Positions 11,851 to 22,853 of a stretch of DNA of 64,000 nucleotides are shown piece by piece. Numbering within the stretch: position 1 is the first letter of the stretch; each line of letters starts with the position of its first letter. The notes under the pieces were generated by a model. The model was not told where the DNA came from. It searched no databases and saw only the letters and a list, made by a program, of their open reading frames with translations. Made by a program: the position numbers and the translations under genes. The DNA is from Buddleja alternifolia. Its lineage: Eukaryota > Streptophyta > Magnoliopsida > Lamiales > Scrophulariaceae. The DNA is taken from NCBI GenBank assembly GCA_019426215.1, contig CM033402.1, positions 23,818,104 to 23,882,103 of the forward strand. Direction: 5' to 3'.

Positions 11851-13443
11851 TGATATATGTTATTTTTACACTAGTTTTCCCCCGTGTATCGACTTAGTTT
11901 TGATTGTTTCCTTGATAATTTGATCACATATGATACTTTGACCCTTGTTTTCTCATATTTTATAGAATAACATAACATTTGGAGGAAAAGAACAAGGATT
12001 GAAGGTAAATCATGCATAAAGATACAAACTGTCTGCGCAGTGCTAGAGTTTATGGAATAGATTTCTCTACCCATGTCCAAATTACACACTTCTTATACCA
12101 ATGGAAAGATAAGAGGCAAAGGTACATTTATTATGTTGAAGACAAAGATCCGATGTGTAAGGAAGGAGGTGAAAACGTCATCGGAAGAGACGTCTTACGA
12201 TGGAGTTTTCTCATTCAGTGACTTGTGAGACAATTTTATCCTATTTAACGTTTGATTTTGGATTTGGTGTCTTCTTGAGAGTTGTAGATCTTTGTTTTCG
12301 GATTCTATAGCAACTTGAATCCGTTTATTCTGACATCGGTAGAGAAAGTTATGCAAAGTTTAGAAAACCTGGTCAGAGGCAGAAATGGAACGCCGCGGCG
12401 TTCACCATCCAACGCCGCGGCGTTCGAGACAGAATGGTGACCACCGCGGCGTTCAACAAGCGAACGCCGCAGCGTTCGAGGCAGCGGGTTGGTCTATAAA
12501 TACCCCTTTTAGCCATTTTTTACCCTAACTCACCTTGGATAACAGCTGCCACACGAAAATAGAGAGAGAGGGAGCTTAGAAGAGAAGATTGAAGGTCAAA
12601 ACATGGAGAATTCAACAAGGAATCCACATCGCTACAAGAATTAGGGAGTTTTTACATATTTGTTTCTTGAATTTGTTCAAATCTCCTATGACTTGTATGA
12701 TTTATATTTGCACTTTTGACATGAATATGAGCTAAACTTGTTTGATTGAGGCCATGGATAGGCCATTTATGTTATTTTGATTGTTGATTTGTTGGTGTTT
12801 ATTGGATTAATTTTGGTTTTAGCTATGTATTCAATATTTGATCTCAATGCTACATTTGCTTGATCACCAAGTGTTTGATAAAATGCCTAGGTTAGAAATC
12901 GAAAGATAATAACCTAGGGAAGATATAAACATTGAATACCCTATAGTTAAACCGACTAGAGATAGACTTGGTTTCTTTAGGTGGCTTTCCATTCACGTGG
13001 GGAATTCCTAGACCTTAAATGCATCCTCGTTAATCGGGTTTTCATATAGAGATATATAGGAAATCGTTACCAAAGGTAGGGTTGCTATGCCAAGAGATTG
13101 GGTGGTACGTACGTTAGGGAATTTCGCCTTAGCTAAATCAATCTAATAATCCAATAGAACCTAAATCACAATCGAAATGCATAATTGGTTGAACCATGTG
13201 CCTTGATCGCTTCTCTCTATTGTTTCCTCCCTTTATTTGGTGTGACGTTGCCTTAGTTTATTTTCTAGTATTTATTAATTAGTTAATCAACCTTTCTATC
13301 GACCGATTTAACTTAGAATTGAGTAATATAGTAGTCTTGGTACTTAGATTATAATTGTCCCTACGGATACGATAACCCCGGACTTAGAAATTCACTTTAC
13401 TACTTACGCGACCTAGTTCTCTTGTTAGGATTTTGTCGTGTCA
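11851..13443 (+). repeat. Solo LTR, Ty3/Gypsy Tat/Ogre-like, with CTTGA target duplication
   Basis: The repeat starts TGATATATGTTATTTTTACAC, ends ...TTTTGTCGTGTCA and is flanked by identical CTTGA on both sides (11846-11850 and 13444-13448). It has a TATA box (CTATAAATACCCC, about 12493) and near its end the 'tccctacggatacgat' to 'cactttactacttacgcgacc' stretch typical of Tat-type plant Gypsy LTRs. No internal region adjoins either end, so it is a solo LTR formed by LTR-LTR recombination. Upstream of the TATA box lie four GC-rich palindromes (12389-12476). The family assignment is from general resemblance only; the boundary call rests on the duplication. Confidence 0.75.
12389..12476. repeat. 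Cluster of four GC-rich palindromes in the solo LTR
   Basis: AACGCCGCGGCGTT, a perfect 14-base palindrome, occurs at 12389-12402 and again at 12411-12424. A partial copy lies about 12442-12453, and a one-mismatch copy (AACGCCGCAGCGTT) at 12463-12476. The cluster is CpG-dense within AT-rich sequence and lies just upstream of the LTR TATA box, so it is a candidate promoter element. Confidence 0.7.
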
Positions 13444-13448
13444 CTTGA

Positions 13449-14379
13449 CAAAAATTAATAATTATGCTCCAACAGTTTTACTTTAGGAAAAACAATTCCA
13501 AATGCATCTAACAAAAAAAGAGCATAATATTAAAAGTGTTCAAACTCTTCATCTTGGTAGCCAAGTCAACAGAAATAATGTCCCAAAAATAAATAAAAAC
13601 ATTTCAGAATTTTTTATTGACCTAAAAGTATTTTTCTACCATTTTCCATCATTTTTAATTTCAAAAAATCAAGAAAAATATTTTTAGTCTCAGCAAAATA
13701 TATTTTAAATATTCAAAAAATCAAAAAATTAATTTCTGATCGTACAGAAATGTTTTCGGCCGAAAACGGCCACGAGACATCACCGCATTCGCCTTCACAT
13801 CATTTTTGGGCTCCCAAATTTTGGCTACCCCCTTTTTTACTATAGCGAATCCAATGGTGGTGTCTGTTTTGTTTTTGGAGCAATGTAATTATGGGAGTGG
13901 ATTACATGTGCCGGACGCGTGAGTGGGATGGGATTTGGTTACTGTTCATCGTCTCCTTCAAGTTTTCCAGATTTTTTCAGATTTTTTATTTTGAGACCAC
14001 AACTTTGAGAGGCTATATATATCTCATTTCTAATCTGTTGTGAACATTCAATATATGGTAGCGTAACCATATAAAATTTACACAGTAATAACAACAAAAC
14101 GGGGTTCAAAATTGAGTCTAAAGCCACTAAAAAAATCACCATAAAAACTCAATTCCACGTCAAATGTCAAGCATGCTTACATATAACTTCATAAAATATT
14201 TATTAATAGTCTAGTCATGCTACATTTCAAAAATTAAGGCATTTCATAGACATATCATAAAACCACCATTAATGAAGTCATATTTCATGCAAAAATGGGA
14301 AGCATGGTGAAGCATCATTTCAAACCATAATTATATTACATTTTCGTGTGAAGCAAGTCTGGAACACAACCAAACTCGC
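13449..14379 (-). other. Leader and internal remnant of a minus-strand Copia element
   Basis: This stretch lies on the internal side of the primer site at 14380-14391, so it should be the untranslated leader and internal part of that element. It is AT-rich. The only sizeable minus-strand frame, 13939-14142 (67 codons), has no recognisable gag motif. I find no gag, protease or polymerase, so the element is either a non-autonomous derivative or truncated at the left by the solo LTR region. Confidence 0.4.
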
Positions 14380-14391
14380 TCTGATACCAAT
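14380..14391 (-). other. Primer binding site for initiator tRNA-Met (minus-strand element)
   Basis: The plus strand reads GCTCTGATACCA, the exact complement of the plant Copia primer site TGGTATCAGAGC. It directly adjoins an LTR end that on the minus strand reads ...TTTCTGTCA. Confidence 0.7.
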
Positions 14392-14820
14392 GACAGAAAT
14401 TAAACACACAACACATGCGATTTCAATATATAAACACTTACAAAATGCGGATATTCACTTGGTTGTTTCACACTTCTTCCACATGTTGTTGATGCTCCAA
14501 TTCGTCCACAAACTCAATCAAATCGAGAGAGTTGTTTTCCACGATTCAAGTGCTTCAAACCGGTGAATTTCCTTTGTCGAATTACATCAAAATATGATTT
14601 TTATGCCTTTGCTTTTTACCCCTTATTATTGCTGCAGATTTTCTTTCTTTTTTGTGTTTTTGTTATCATATATTAAATATATGATTATAAGGGGATAAGA
14701 AACGAAGTTGATGGTAGTTTTTTCCTACAAAAACTACTCCCTCCTTTTCTTTCTTTCAAATTAATATGGGTAGGGTCAAGCCTTCATGGGTGTGCCATGA
14801 CCGATATCCAATTTCCTACA
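14392..14820 (-). repeat. Short LTR of a minus-strand Copia-type element
   Basis: On the minus strand the segment would run from TGTAGGAAATTGG (14820) to ...TGTCA at the primer site. This gives a TG...CA repeat of about 430 bases, a normal size for several plant Copia lineages. It contains a pyrimidine-rich stretch and an AT-rich promoter-like part. The outer end (14820) is inferred from the TG start; the target duplication was not found. Confidence 0.5.
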
Positions 14821-14960
14821 AAAAATAATCAAGAGGTGTTGGAAAAACGCGATGACACTCTTCAGGAAAACACAATGCTAACTTTTATAAGTCGGTAGAC
14901 TACATTTTAATGAACTTTGCAATGACATTAAAGAAATTCTTAAAACTTGTGTTGCTTTAT

Positions 14961-16511
14961 TGTTAGGAATTTCATGTTAGAAGTTTTGATGATGACAATT
15001 AAGTTTTTGTTAGACCCCAAAAAAAGTTGCAAGTTTATTTTCGTAGAAAACTTGTATAGGCTTTGAAGCGTTAGACTTGTAATAGATTTATTAGGCTTTG
15101 TTATCTTACTTTAGAGTGTTAGGCAAAATAGTCTTAGGCTGAGCGTCTGATGATTTCTGAGTGAGTTTATCAGTGGTAAAGTTCGAAGACTCAAGCGCCT
15201 GATCTCAGAAGATAGATACAGTCTCCAAGCGTCCACTTTGGCCAGCTATATCAAGCGTTACCTTATGGGACAGAAGTGATTTCACCTGAATTTACTTCTA
15301 AGTCCAGAAGGAGTTTAATGCAAATATTCTCAAAGCATTAAATACCAACGGGTATTAATTTCAAATGCATTAAATGTTGATAAGAGCATTTAATATGATA
15401 AGTAATGTCAGACGTACGGAGAAGCCACCCTATTGGACTGTCAACTATCTCAGACCGCAGCACCAACTTTCGTGCAGCAGATTTTCAGGAAAAAGGACAA
15501 AAGCTGTTCACTCGCGAAAGTGAGAGACACGCGCCAGTGCATGTGTCAAACGGACACTTTTTCCAAGAATACCTTTAAATAGGACTTCAACAACAAACAA
15601 AAGATATGCAAGAACAATTTTATCAAGCCAAATTGCTGTTGCATTAAAATCTCATTCCTTAAACTCTCAGAAAAGCCAGAAAATTCAAGAAACATCCTAC
15701 TTGCTTTTCTTATATTCCTGAGACAGTCAACAAATATCTCAAACATTCTTTTTGAAGAAACCAGATTCCTACTGAGATATTACCAAGTTGTTTGAACTTC
15801 ATCAAAATCAAACAAACCTTTTAGAAAATCCCATCCAAGCCTCGCGATCTGTGTGAAGTCGAAGTTGGATACTTGCATCATTTCTGGGTGAAAGAAGCAA
15901 GAGGGTTGAAGTGATTTGAAGCAGAAATCTGTGTGATCAAGGAGCTCAAGTCATCGACATCCATCTCTCCCTAATTTGTAGAAGATTCTGTGTGATTCTT
16001 TGAGAATCATTTTAGTGGATTGCCTCCAAGTGCAAAGGAGAAGAAGGACGTAGTTGGGATTACACCACCCAACGAACCTTACAAATATTGTCTTATTTAC
16101 TTTTCAGTCATTTCATTCATCTATCATATCATTGCATAAGTAAAACACAATCAAAAGCTAAGCAACTAAGAAACATCTTGTGACGCTAAAACTTTCAAAG
16201 AGAAGACTCCAAAATCATTCCGCTGTGCTAACCCTGATTAAAAGAACTGAACGCTTAACCTACAAGGTCAAAGTATTCAATTCCTGAAGTCTAAGTTAAC
16301 TTTATAAAACAATCTTCATTAGACGCTTCACAAAGTCTCAAATATCTTATGTGAACGCTAAAGTGAAGCGTTAGACACTTCAAGCGCCTATCATTTCAAG
16401 CGTCCAAATACGTTTAATACGAAATCTTTTTGAAGTTGAAAAAGACTTAAGGGTCTATTCAACCCCCCCCCCCCCCTTCTAGACCCTTTCGTATGCCACT
16501 TGGGACCAACA
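14961..16511 (+). repeat. 5' LTR of element C
   Basis: The LTR is 1,551 bases, starting TGTTAGGAAT and ending ACCAACA. The TATA box position reads TTTAAAT (15574-15580), while the 3' LTR and the D LTRs read TATAAAT, so the promoter of the upstream LTR carries a substitution. A run of 14 C (16463-16476) lies near the right end. Many of its CpG sites lie in an AAGCG(T/C) context. Confidence 0.95.
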
Positions 16512-16513
16512 AG

Positions 16514-16525
16514 TGGTATCAGAGC
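16514..16525 (+). other. Primer binding site, initiator tRNA-Met (element C)
   Basis: TGGTATCAGAGC lies two bases after the 5' LTR end. It is the standard plant Ty1/Copia primer site, complementary to the 3' end of initiator tRNA-Met. Confidence 0.95.
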
Positions 16526-16615
16526 GGTTAATTTTTGAAATTTTAAAATTTCCAAGCATAACTGCTTGTTTAGATCCTTTTCTTTCAAAATCTAGTTGCT
16601 TTTTAAAGCTTAGAT

Positions 16616-18817
16616 ATGGCATTTGCTAAAGTTCCCAAATTGACAGAATCAAATTTTGACACATGGAAAGTCAAAGCATTTACGTATTTATGTTCATGCG
16701 ATGATGACATGTGCGATATTATTTCAGATGGGCCAATCAAAATATACAAAGTTATCACAAGAGCGCCTGGAGCCACAGAAGAAACCCCTGATGGTTACGT
16801 TGAAAAAACAAAACAAGAATGGTCTCCAGATGAGCGTCGAAGAGCTAACTTGGACAATGTTGGTCGCAACGCTCTGTATACGGCTATTGGTGATAATGAT
16901 AACTTATTCAATAAAATCAAATCTTGCAAAACGACTAAAGAAATATGGGATAAGCTGGCTACAATCTGTGGTGGTTCGGCTCAAATCAAAGAAAACAAAC
17001 TTTCCATTGCTAAGGAAAAGTTTAACGGATTTAAGATGCTACCCAATGAAACGCTAGAGCAATTGGATATAAGATTCACAGCTCTTGTTACAGAACTTAC
17101 GTCGTTGGGAATGGACTTACAGAATCGAGAAATGGTGGTTAAGATCTTTAGCAGTCTACCAAGTAAATTCTTGATGAAGACAACAGCTATGAGAGAATCA
17201 AACATGCTGGATCTCTTAACTCCAGAAGACGCCTTTTCAGAGCTAAAAGCTTTTGAGTTCGAGTTGAACTCTGCTAGTGACATTGTGAGTAATCCAGTGA
17301 TTGAATCTGGAGCGCTCATTGCATCAATCAAAGGCAAATCGGGTAACAAAGGAAAGAATTCGGACATTAATGAGGAAGAAGAGTTGGCTTTGCTGAATAG
17401 ATTCAGGAAGTTCTTGAGATATGAAAAGAAAGGAAAAGGTCCTAATAATCAAGGACAAAATTCATATCAAGCGCCTTCTCCCGTACAACAACAGTTTCAA
17501 GCGCCTCAATATTCTGTTCCTTTACCTCAAGCGCCTGCTCAATATCAAGCGTCTACTTAAAGTCTCCCAGCTCCAGTGGTTTCAAAACCACACACTGCAA
17601 GGCTAACAAGTGAACAAAAAATGAAAACCAATCTTTGTTATAATTGCAGGAAACCGGGGCACTACCAGGTAAATTGTCCCTATCCAAATGTATCCAAGCC
17701 CTCAAGGCAGGATTACTTGGATAGAAACCAATTCAGGAGCAACCTTCGACAACAAGGTTTGCTTGCGGAATCAGAACCAGCATCAGCACCTGAAGATTTA
17801 GAATCATCAGACGAAAGTAGTGATGATGATGAGCCGTTAGATGACTCAGCGCTCATATGTCTCATGGCCAGAGATGATGAAGCGTCCCCTGAGGTAATCA
17901 ATGAATTATCAATTCCTCTGTCTTATGATGAATTACTTGACAAAGTCAGAGAATATTACAATGAATGTCAAGAAGCTGCCAAAATATATCAAAATGATCT
18001 CGCTATTATTTCATCACTCACAAACGATAAAGTAACGCTCAGAGCAGAGTTGCAAATTCAGCAACAGTGCATTGAGAAAAACCAATCGCTTGAGAGTGAA
18101 GTTATTCAATTGAAAGGTGATCTTGATATAATAGTCAAGAGAGAAGCTGATCTGATGGCTAGACTTGCCAAGTCAGAACAGCTCGTCTCATCGTTGTCCA
18201 AAGCATCCAGAAAGCTCGACAATGTGACTGAAATAACAAGGTTGTTTGGAGAAAAGACCGGTTTAGGATGCAATAAATTCGGTAAACAACCAAACAAACC
18301 TAATGTTACGGCAAACAACAAAGGAAAGGGTGTTTTCTTTGTTGAGAAAGGTTCACAAGGTCAAACTCAAAATGAACCAAGGGACAATGGTAAGAGGCCA
18401 AATGAGAAAGTCAAAACTAACTCAGACAAGGGTAAGGCTAAAGCAAATGATCCACAAAGACAGACTCATCCAAACGCTCAAAAAGCTAAGGATAAATCTA
18501 GTCACTGTGAATCAAGCGCTAAGCGTCCAGCACCAAACGTGCAACCCAAGCCAGAGCCAAGGAAATACCAGCGTCGATATCCAAGACAGTCAAGATCATA
18601 TTATCGATACTATGATAATTATGATTATGACTATTATTATAATCGTGGATATTATTATACATCCAAAAATTACACACAGCACAAGGTGAAACCCAAAAAG
18701 GCCAATATTCCTACTATGAAGACAAGGCAAATTTGGGTTCCTAAAGTTCTACTTAACACTAACAAGGATACTAATGTTGAAGGACCCAAGCAACAATGGG
18801 TACCTAAACAGAAATAG
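16616..18817 (+). pseudogene. gag of element C, one in-frame stop
   Basis: This single frame of about 734 codons is interrupted by one TAA at 17558-17560. In the sister copy D the same codon is CAA (Gln), so the stop is a C-to-T change. The N-terminal 300 residues are the Copia Gag capsid-like region. After the stop comes a CCHC zinc knuckle (17636-17677; Cys-x2-Cys-x4-His-x4-Cys), an acidic Ser/Asp/Glu segment, a predicted coiled coil (about 17930-18240), a Lys/Gln-rich tail and a Tyr/Asp-rich stretch (about 18590-18660). The frame ends at TAG 18815-18817. Gag would form the particle shell and bind RNA. If the stop is not read through, only the N-terminal 314 residues are made. Confidence 0.9.
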
Positions 18818-18837
18818 AACTTCCCTTTTGATTGCAG
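18800..18837 (+). other. 38-base gag/pol junction segment with GT...AG ends and flanking GTACCT repeat
   Basis: The segment starts GTACCTAAACAG and ends TTGATTGCAG; GTACCT recurs immediately after it (18838). It contains the gag TAG stop (18815-18817) and the TGA (18829-18831) that closes the pol frame upstream. Gag and pol differ by one frame and do not overlap. If the segment were skipped, the two frames would be continuous. Sister copy D has the same arrangement with 37 bases (59378-59414). Skipping could be by splicing, although 38 bases is shorter than plant introns normally are, or by ribosome bypass between the matched codons. This is inference. Confidence 0.5.
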
Positions 18838-21800
18838 GTACCTAGAGCTAAAGTCAATACATCTGTTTGGTATTTTGATAGTGGATCGTCAAGGCACATG
18901 ACAGGTTCCAAAGATCTTCTGATCAACTATCATGCTGCCAATGGTCCTCAGGTCGTATTTGGTGATAACTCCAAAGGTAAAACCAAAGGTATAGGTACTG
19001 TGCATAGGGGGAACATCATGATAAGTGATGTTTATTTTGTTGAGGGTCTAAAGCATAATTTATTAAGCATAAGTCAATTCTGCGATAAAGGCTTTGAAGT
19101 CATATTCTCAAGTGACTATTGCTATATAAACGACGCTAAGACTAAATCTACTAAACTAAAAGGAAAAAGGAATAACAACGTATATTTGGTAGATTGGGGT
19201 TCAACACTTGATAACAACCCAACATGCTTTGTTGCTAAAAATGAATCTAAAATGGGTTGGTTATGGCATAGAAAAATGAATCACCTCAACTTTAAGACAA
19301 TCTCTCAGCTTATAAGTCAAAATCTTGTAGAGGGATTGCCAAATGGACCATTTCATAAGGATCGCCTCTGTGACGCTTGTCAAATGGGTAAACAAGTTAA
19401 ATCATCTTTCAAGAGAAAACCTCATCTATCTACTTCTAGAATACTTGAACTACTTCACATGGATTTGTTTGGACCTGTTCAAACAATCAGTGTAAGCGGT
19501 AAAAAGTATACTTTAGTGGTAGTAGACGATTTCTCTAGATTTACTTGGGTGGAATTTCTTTCATCCAAAGATGAAACATGTGACAAGTTAACAGCGCTTA
19601 TTCGGCAACTTCAAACATTGAAAAATCTTAAGGTTGCAAGAATAAGAAGCGATCACGGTACTGAGTTTACTAACAAGGTTGTTGAGAAGTTTTGTGCAGA
19701 AAATGGAATACATCATGAGTATTCAGCTCCCAGAACTCCCCAACAAAATGGTGTTGCTGAGCGCCGGAACCGAACGCTTAAGGAAGCCGCTAGGACTATG
19801 TTAGCTGAATCCAAGCTTGCTCCTAGATTTTGGGCCGAAGCGATCAACACTGCTTGTTACACTCAAAATCGATGCATGATCAACAAACAGCATGGAAAAA
19901 CTCCATATGAACTGTGGAAGGGACGTAAGCCAAATATTTCATACTTTCACGTCTTTGGTTCTAAATGTTTTATCCATAATAATGGATCCCAAAGCCTAAA
20001 GACTTTTGATCCTAAAGCGGATGAAGGAATCTTTCTAGGCTACGCCAAAAATGGAAAGAATTTTCGCATTCTCAATAAGATCAAATCGAAGGTTGAGGAA
20101 TCTATTCATGTTGTGTTTGATGATGCTAACCAAGAGCCGAGTAAGGTAAATGTAAATGATGTAGGAGTTGAAGATCTATGTCATCAAGCGTCCAAAATTA
20201 CTATTGATGAAGATACTGACGATGATGATGAGATCTCAGTGCCTCCTCCTAAGAATACTCGTGAAATCAATCTAAATTATCATGTAAGAAATACGGATGA
20301 TCATGAAGAGAATGATCATCAAGAGCAAAGAAGGAATCGTGAACTTGAAGCGCCAACGCAGGAGAATGGTCAAGCGAATGATTCTCAAGCGCCTGTTCAT
20401 TCTCAAAACCCCTTCCAAACAGATAGACTATGGTTACGTGACCATCCACCTGAGCAAATCATTGGAGATATTGAAGCACCAGTTAGAACTAGAGCCGCTA
20501 CATTAAATGAGGCTATGTTCGCAAGCTTTCTATCTCAAATGGAACCTAAGAAAGTGGATGAAGCGTTAAGTGATCCAAGTTGGATTGAAGCTATGCAAGA
20601 AGAGCTCAATCAGTTTGAGCGAAATAAAGTTTGGATGCTAGTACCAAGACCAACTCATCAAGGAGTTATTGGAACTAGATGGGTATATAGAAACAAGATG
20701 GATGAGGACGGCATTGTTGTAAGAAACAAGGCCAGACTCGTAGCTCAAGGATACTGCCAAGAGGAGGGCATTGACTTTGATGAGACATACGCTCCTGTTG
20801 CTCGAGCAATCCGCATGTTTCTAGCGTACGCAGCGTTTAACAAGTTTACAGTATTTCAAATGGACGTAAAGAGTGCCTTCCTGAATGGTAAACTCCAAGA
20901 AGAAGTGTATGTGGAGCAACCACCAGGATTCATCAACAATCATGGTAAGGGTATGGTTTACAAGCTAGAAAAAGCACTTTATGGGCTTAAGCAAGCACCC
21001 CGAGCATGGTATGACACACTCTCTATCTTTCTTATTGGTAAAGGTTTTTCAAAAGGCAGCGTTGACACAACGTTATTTAAAATTACCAATGATGAAGATA
21101 TTCTCTTAGTTCAAATTTACGTTGATGACATTATATTTGGTTCTACTAATAAGCGTCTGTGTGAGAAATTTTCGAAAATGATGCAAGAACAATTTGAAAT
21201 GAGCATGATGGGTGAATTAACTTTCTTCTTAGGACTACAAGTTAAACAACTCCCTAATGGCATATTTATCAACCAAGCTAAATATACACGAGATATGATT
21301 AAGAAATTTGGTATGGAGAATGCATCATATTCAAAAATTTCAATGAGCCAAACGCTTAAGTTAGATAAAGATGAAAGTGGAAAGAAAGTTGATATCACTA
21401 ATTATAGAGGTATCATAGGATCACTTCTTTATCTCACTGCCAGTAGACCTGATATTATGTTTTCGGTATGTATGTGTGCACGATTCCAAGCTGATCCTAA
21501 AGAGTCACACTTGACTGCTGCCAAGAAAATCCTTAAATACCTAAAAGGCACACAACATGTGGGCTTATGGTATCCCAGGGATTCTCCTTTTGAACTAATC
21601 GGTTACTCAGATGCAGATTTTGCAGGTTGCAAAATAGATCGTAAAAGCACTAGTGGTACTTGTCAATTCTTAGGTGATAGGTTAGTTTCATGGCATAGCA
21701 AGAAACAACAATCCATAGCTACCTCCACAGCCGAAGCTGAGTATGTAGCTGCAGGAAGTTGTTGTGCACAAGTTCTATGGATGAGGCAACAACTTAGAGA

Positions 21801-22065
21801 TTACGGAACAATCTTAGGACCAACTCCCATTCATTGTGATAACCAAAGCGCTTTAGCCATGACTCAAAACCCTGTTCTTCATTCAAGAACCAAACACATT
21901 GACATTAGATACCATTTCCTTCGTGACCACGTTCAAAAGAAAGATATCTCCATGCACTTCATTGGAACTGACAAACAACTGGCAGATATCTTCACCAAAG
22001 CACTCAATGAACAACGTTTTCTCACTTTGAGAAGTGAACTAGGTATGATTGATTTAAACGCTTGA
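18832..22065 (+). CDS. Copia pol polyprotein of element C (protease, integrase, reverse transcriptase, RNase H)
   Basis: The frame is open over 1,078 codons counting from just after the TGA at 18829-18831. The first ATG in frame is about 23 codons in, so the true N-terminus is probably made by fusion to Gag. Domains in order: aspartic protease (Asp-Ser-Gly, about 18877); pre-integrase HHCC zinc domain (about 19265-19390); integrase core with catalytic Asp in 'His-Met-Asp' (about 19462), Asp in 'Ser-Asp-His-Gly' (about 19650) and Glu in 'Val-Ala-Glu-Arg' (about 19757); reverse transcriptase with Tyr-Val-Asp-Asp-Ile (about 21118); and RNase H (from about 21604). Compared with copy D, two codons (Leu-Glu) are missing in the conserved 'Pro-Val-Ala-Arg-Leu-Glu-Ala-Ile' stretch near 20803. 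That probably harms the enzyme although the frame is intact. Confidence 0.95.
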   Translation: MQVPRAKVNTSVWYFDSGSSRHMTGSKDLLINYHAANGPQVVFGDNSKGKTKGIGTVHRGNIMISDVYFVEGLKHNLLSISQFCDKGFEVIFSSDYCYINDAKTKSTKLKGKRNNNVYLVDWGSTLDNNPTCFVAKNESKMGWLWHRKMNHLNFKTISQLISQNLVEGLPNGPFHKDRLCDACQMGKQVKSSFKRKPHLSTSRILELLHMDLFGPVQTISVSGKKYTLVVVDDFSRFTWVEFLSSKDETCDKLTALIRQLQTLKNLKVARIRSDHGTEFTNKVVEKFCAENGIHHEYSAPRTPQQNGVAERRNRTLKEAARTMLAESKLAPRFWAEAINTACYTQNRCMINKQHGKTPYELWKGRKPNISYFHVFGSKCFIHNNGSQSLKTFDPKADEGIFLGYAKNGKNFRILNKIKSKVEESIHVVFDDANQEPSKVNVNDVGVEDLCHQASKITIDEDTDDDDEISVPPPKNTREINLNYHVRNTDDHEENDHQEQRRNRELEAPTQENGQANDSQAPVHSQNPFQTDRLWLRDHPPEQIIGDIEAPVRTRAATLNEAMFASFLSQMEPKKVDEALSDPSWIEAMQEELNQFERNKVWMLVPRPTHQGVIGTRWVYRNKMDEDGIVVRNKARLVAQGYCQEEGIDFDETYAPVARAIRMFLAYAAFNKFTVFQMDVKSAFLNGKLQEEVYVEQPPGFINNHGKGMVYKLEKALYGLKQAPRAWYDTLSIFLIGKGFSKGSVDTTLFKITNDEDILLVQIYVDDIIFGSTNKRLCEKFSKMMQEQFEMSMMGELTFFLGLQVKQLPNGIFINQAKYTRDMIKKFGMENASYSKISMSQTLKLDKDESGKKVDITNYRGIIGSLLYLTASRPDIMFSVCMCARFQADPKESHLTAAKKILKYLKGTQHVGLWYPRDSPFELIGYSDADFAGCKIDRKSTSGTCQFLGDRLVSWHSKKQQSIATSTAEAEYVAAGSCCAQVLWMRQQLRDYGTILGPTPIHCDNQSALAMTQNPVLHSRTKHIDIRYHFLRDHVQKKDISMHFIGTDKQLADIFTKALNEQRFLTLRSELGMIDLNA

Positions 22066-22853
22066 TCATGAAGCATCATATTTTATTAGGCATATAATTT
22101 AGGGGGAATCCACTTAAGTTATATCTCACAATATTCTTAAAAAAAAAAAAAAAATTTATACTTGACCATAACTGTAAGCGTCAATGATAAAAAATTTTCA
22201 GATGCATAATCATCAACGCTCAGTTCTATGTTTGCATAAAATATTGAATGCTCAAAATATTGAAAAGACTTTTGACTTCAAGCGTCCATTATATCAGCTA
22301 AGCGCTGAATAGTTTATCAAAAATTTATAAAATATTTTCGTTACAAGCCATGCATAAAGTTTTCAAACTTCTTTCAAGGTCGTGGGTAGACTCAAAGGTC
22401 TATTTTGTACTCTACTCACACGCCTCTATCACATCAAACTGGCGGGTACTCAATTTTTTTAAAAATGACGGTTCAGAGATAGCCCGTATTTGTGTACGTG
22501 TCAGTGTACAAATATGCGCGTGTGTTACACTCTGAAAATACCAAACGTTAATTTTTTTTAACTCGGATGTCAAATCTTTATATGTGAGAATTACCAAATG
22601 TAACTTCTCTCTTTTACACAAAACTCGCGTCCGCAGTTAATAAATTTATGGCTAAGATTCAACAGTTATTACACGTGTTTAAATCCTACTAAGACTACAT
22701 AACACAAGTTTCAAAACTCTTTACTGTGTCATTTAAAACACAAACTCTGCAGAAAAAGTAATTTACTTTCTACTCAAGCATATCTGCAAATCTCTCTTTA
22801 TCTCTCTCTCAAAACAACAGAAAAATCTCAGTCCATCTTCTTCTTTTAAAAAA
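22066..22853 (+). other. Spacer between pol and third gene, with purine tract and promoter-like leader
   Basis: No coding frame is supported here. A purine tract TTAGGGGGAATCC (about 22100-22112) follows pol, resembling an internal copy of the polypurine tract. Further on lie an AT-rich TTTATATGTG box (about 22577; TTTATATATG in copy D), a G-box-containing ACACGTGT (about 22672-22679) and a CT-rich leader (22775-22850) directly before the ATG of the third gene. The corresponding spacer in copy D (55378-56168) is closely similar. This may be a private promoter for the third gene, or a spliced leader; both are inference. Confidence 0.5.

Noticed and set aside
16463..16476. Run of 14 C as a regulatory G-quadruplex
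   Set aside because: It varies in length between LTR copies (14, 12, 7), as homopolymers do by slippage or sequencing error; no further G-run pattern supports it.
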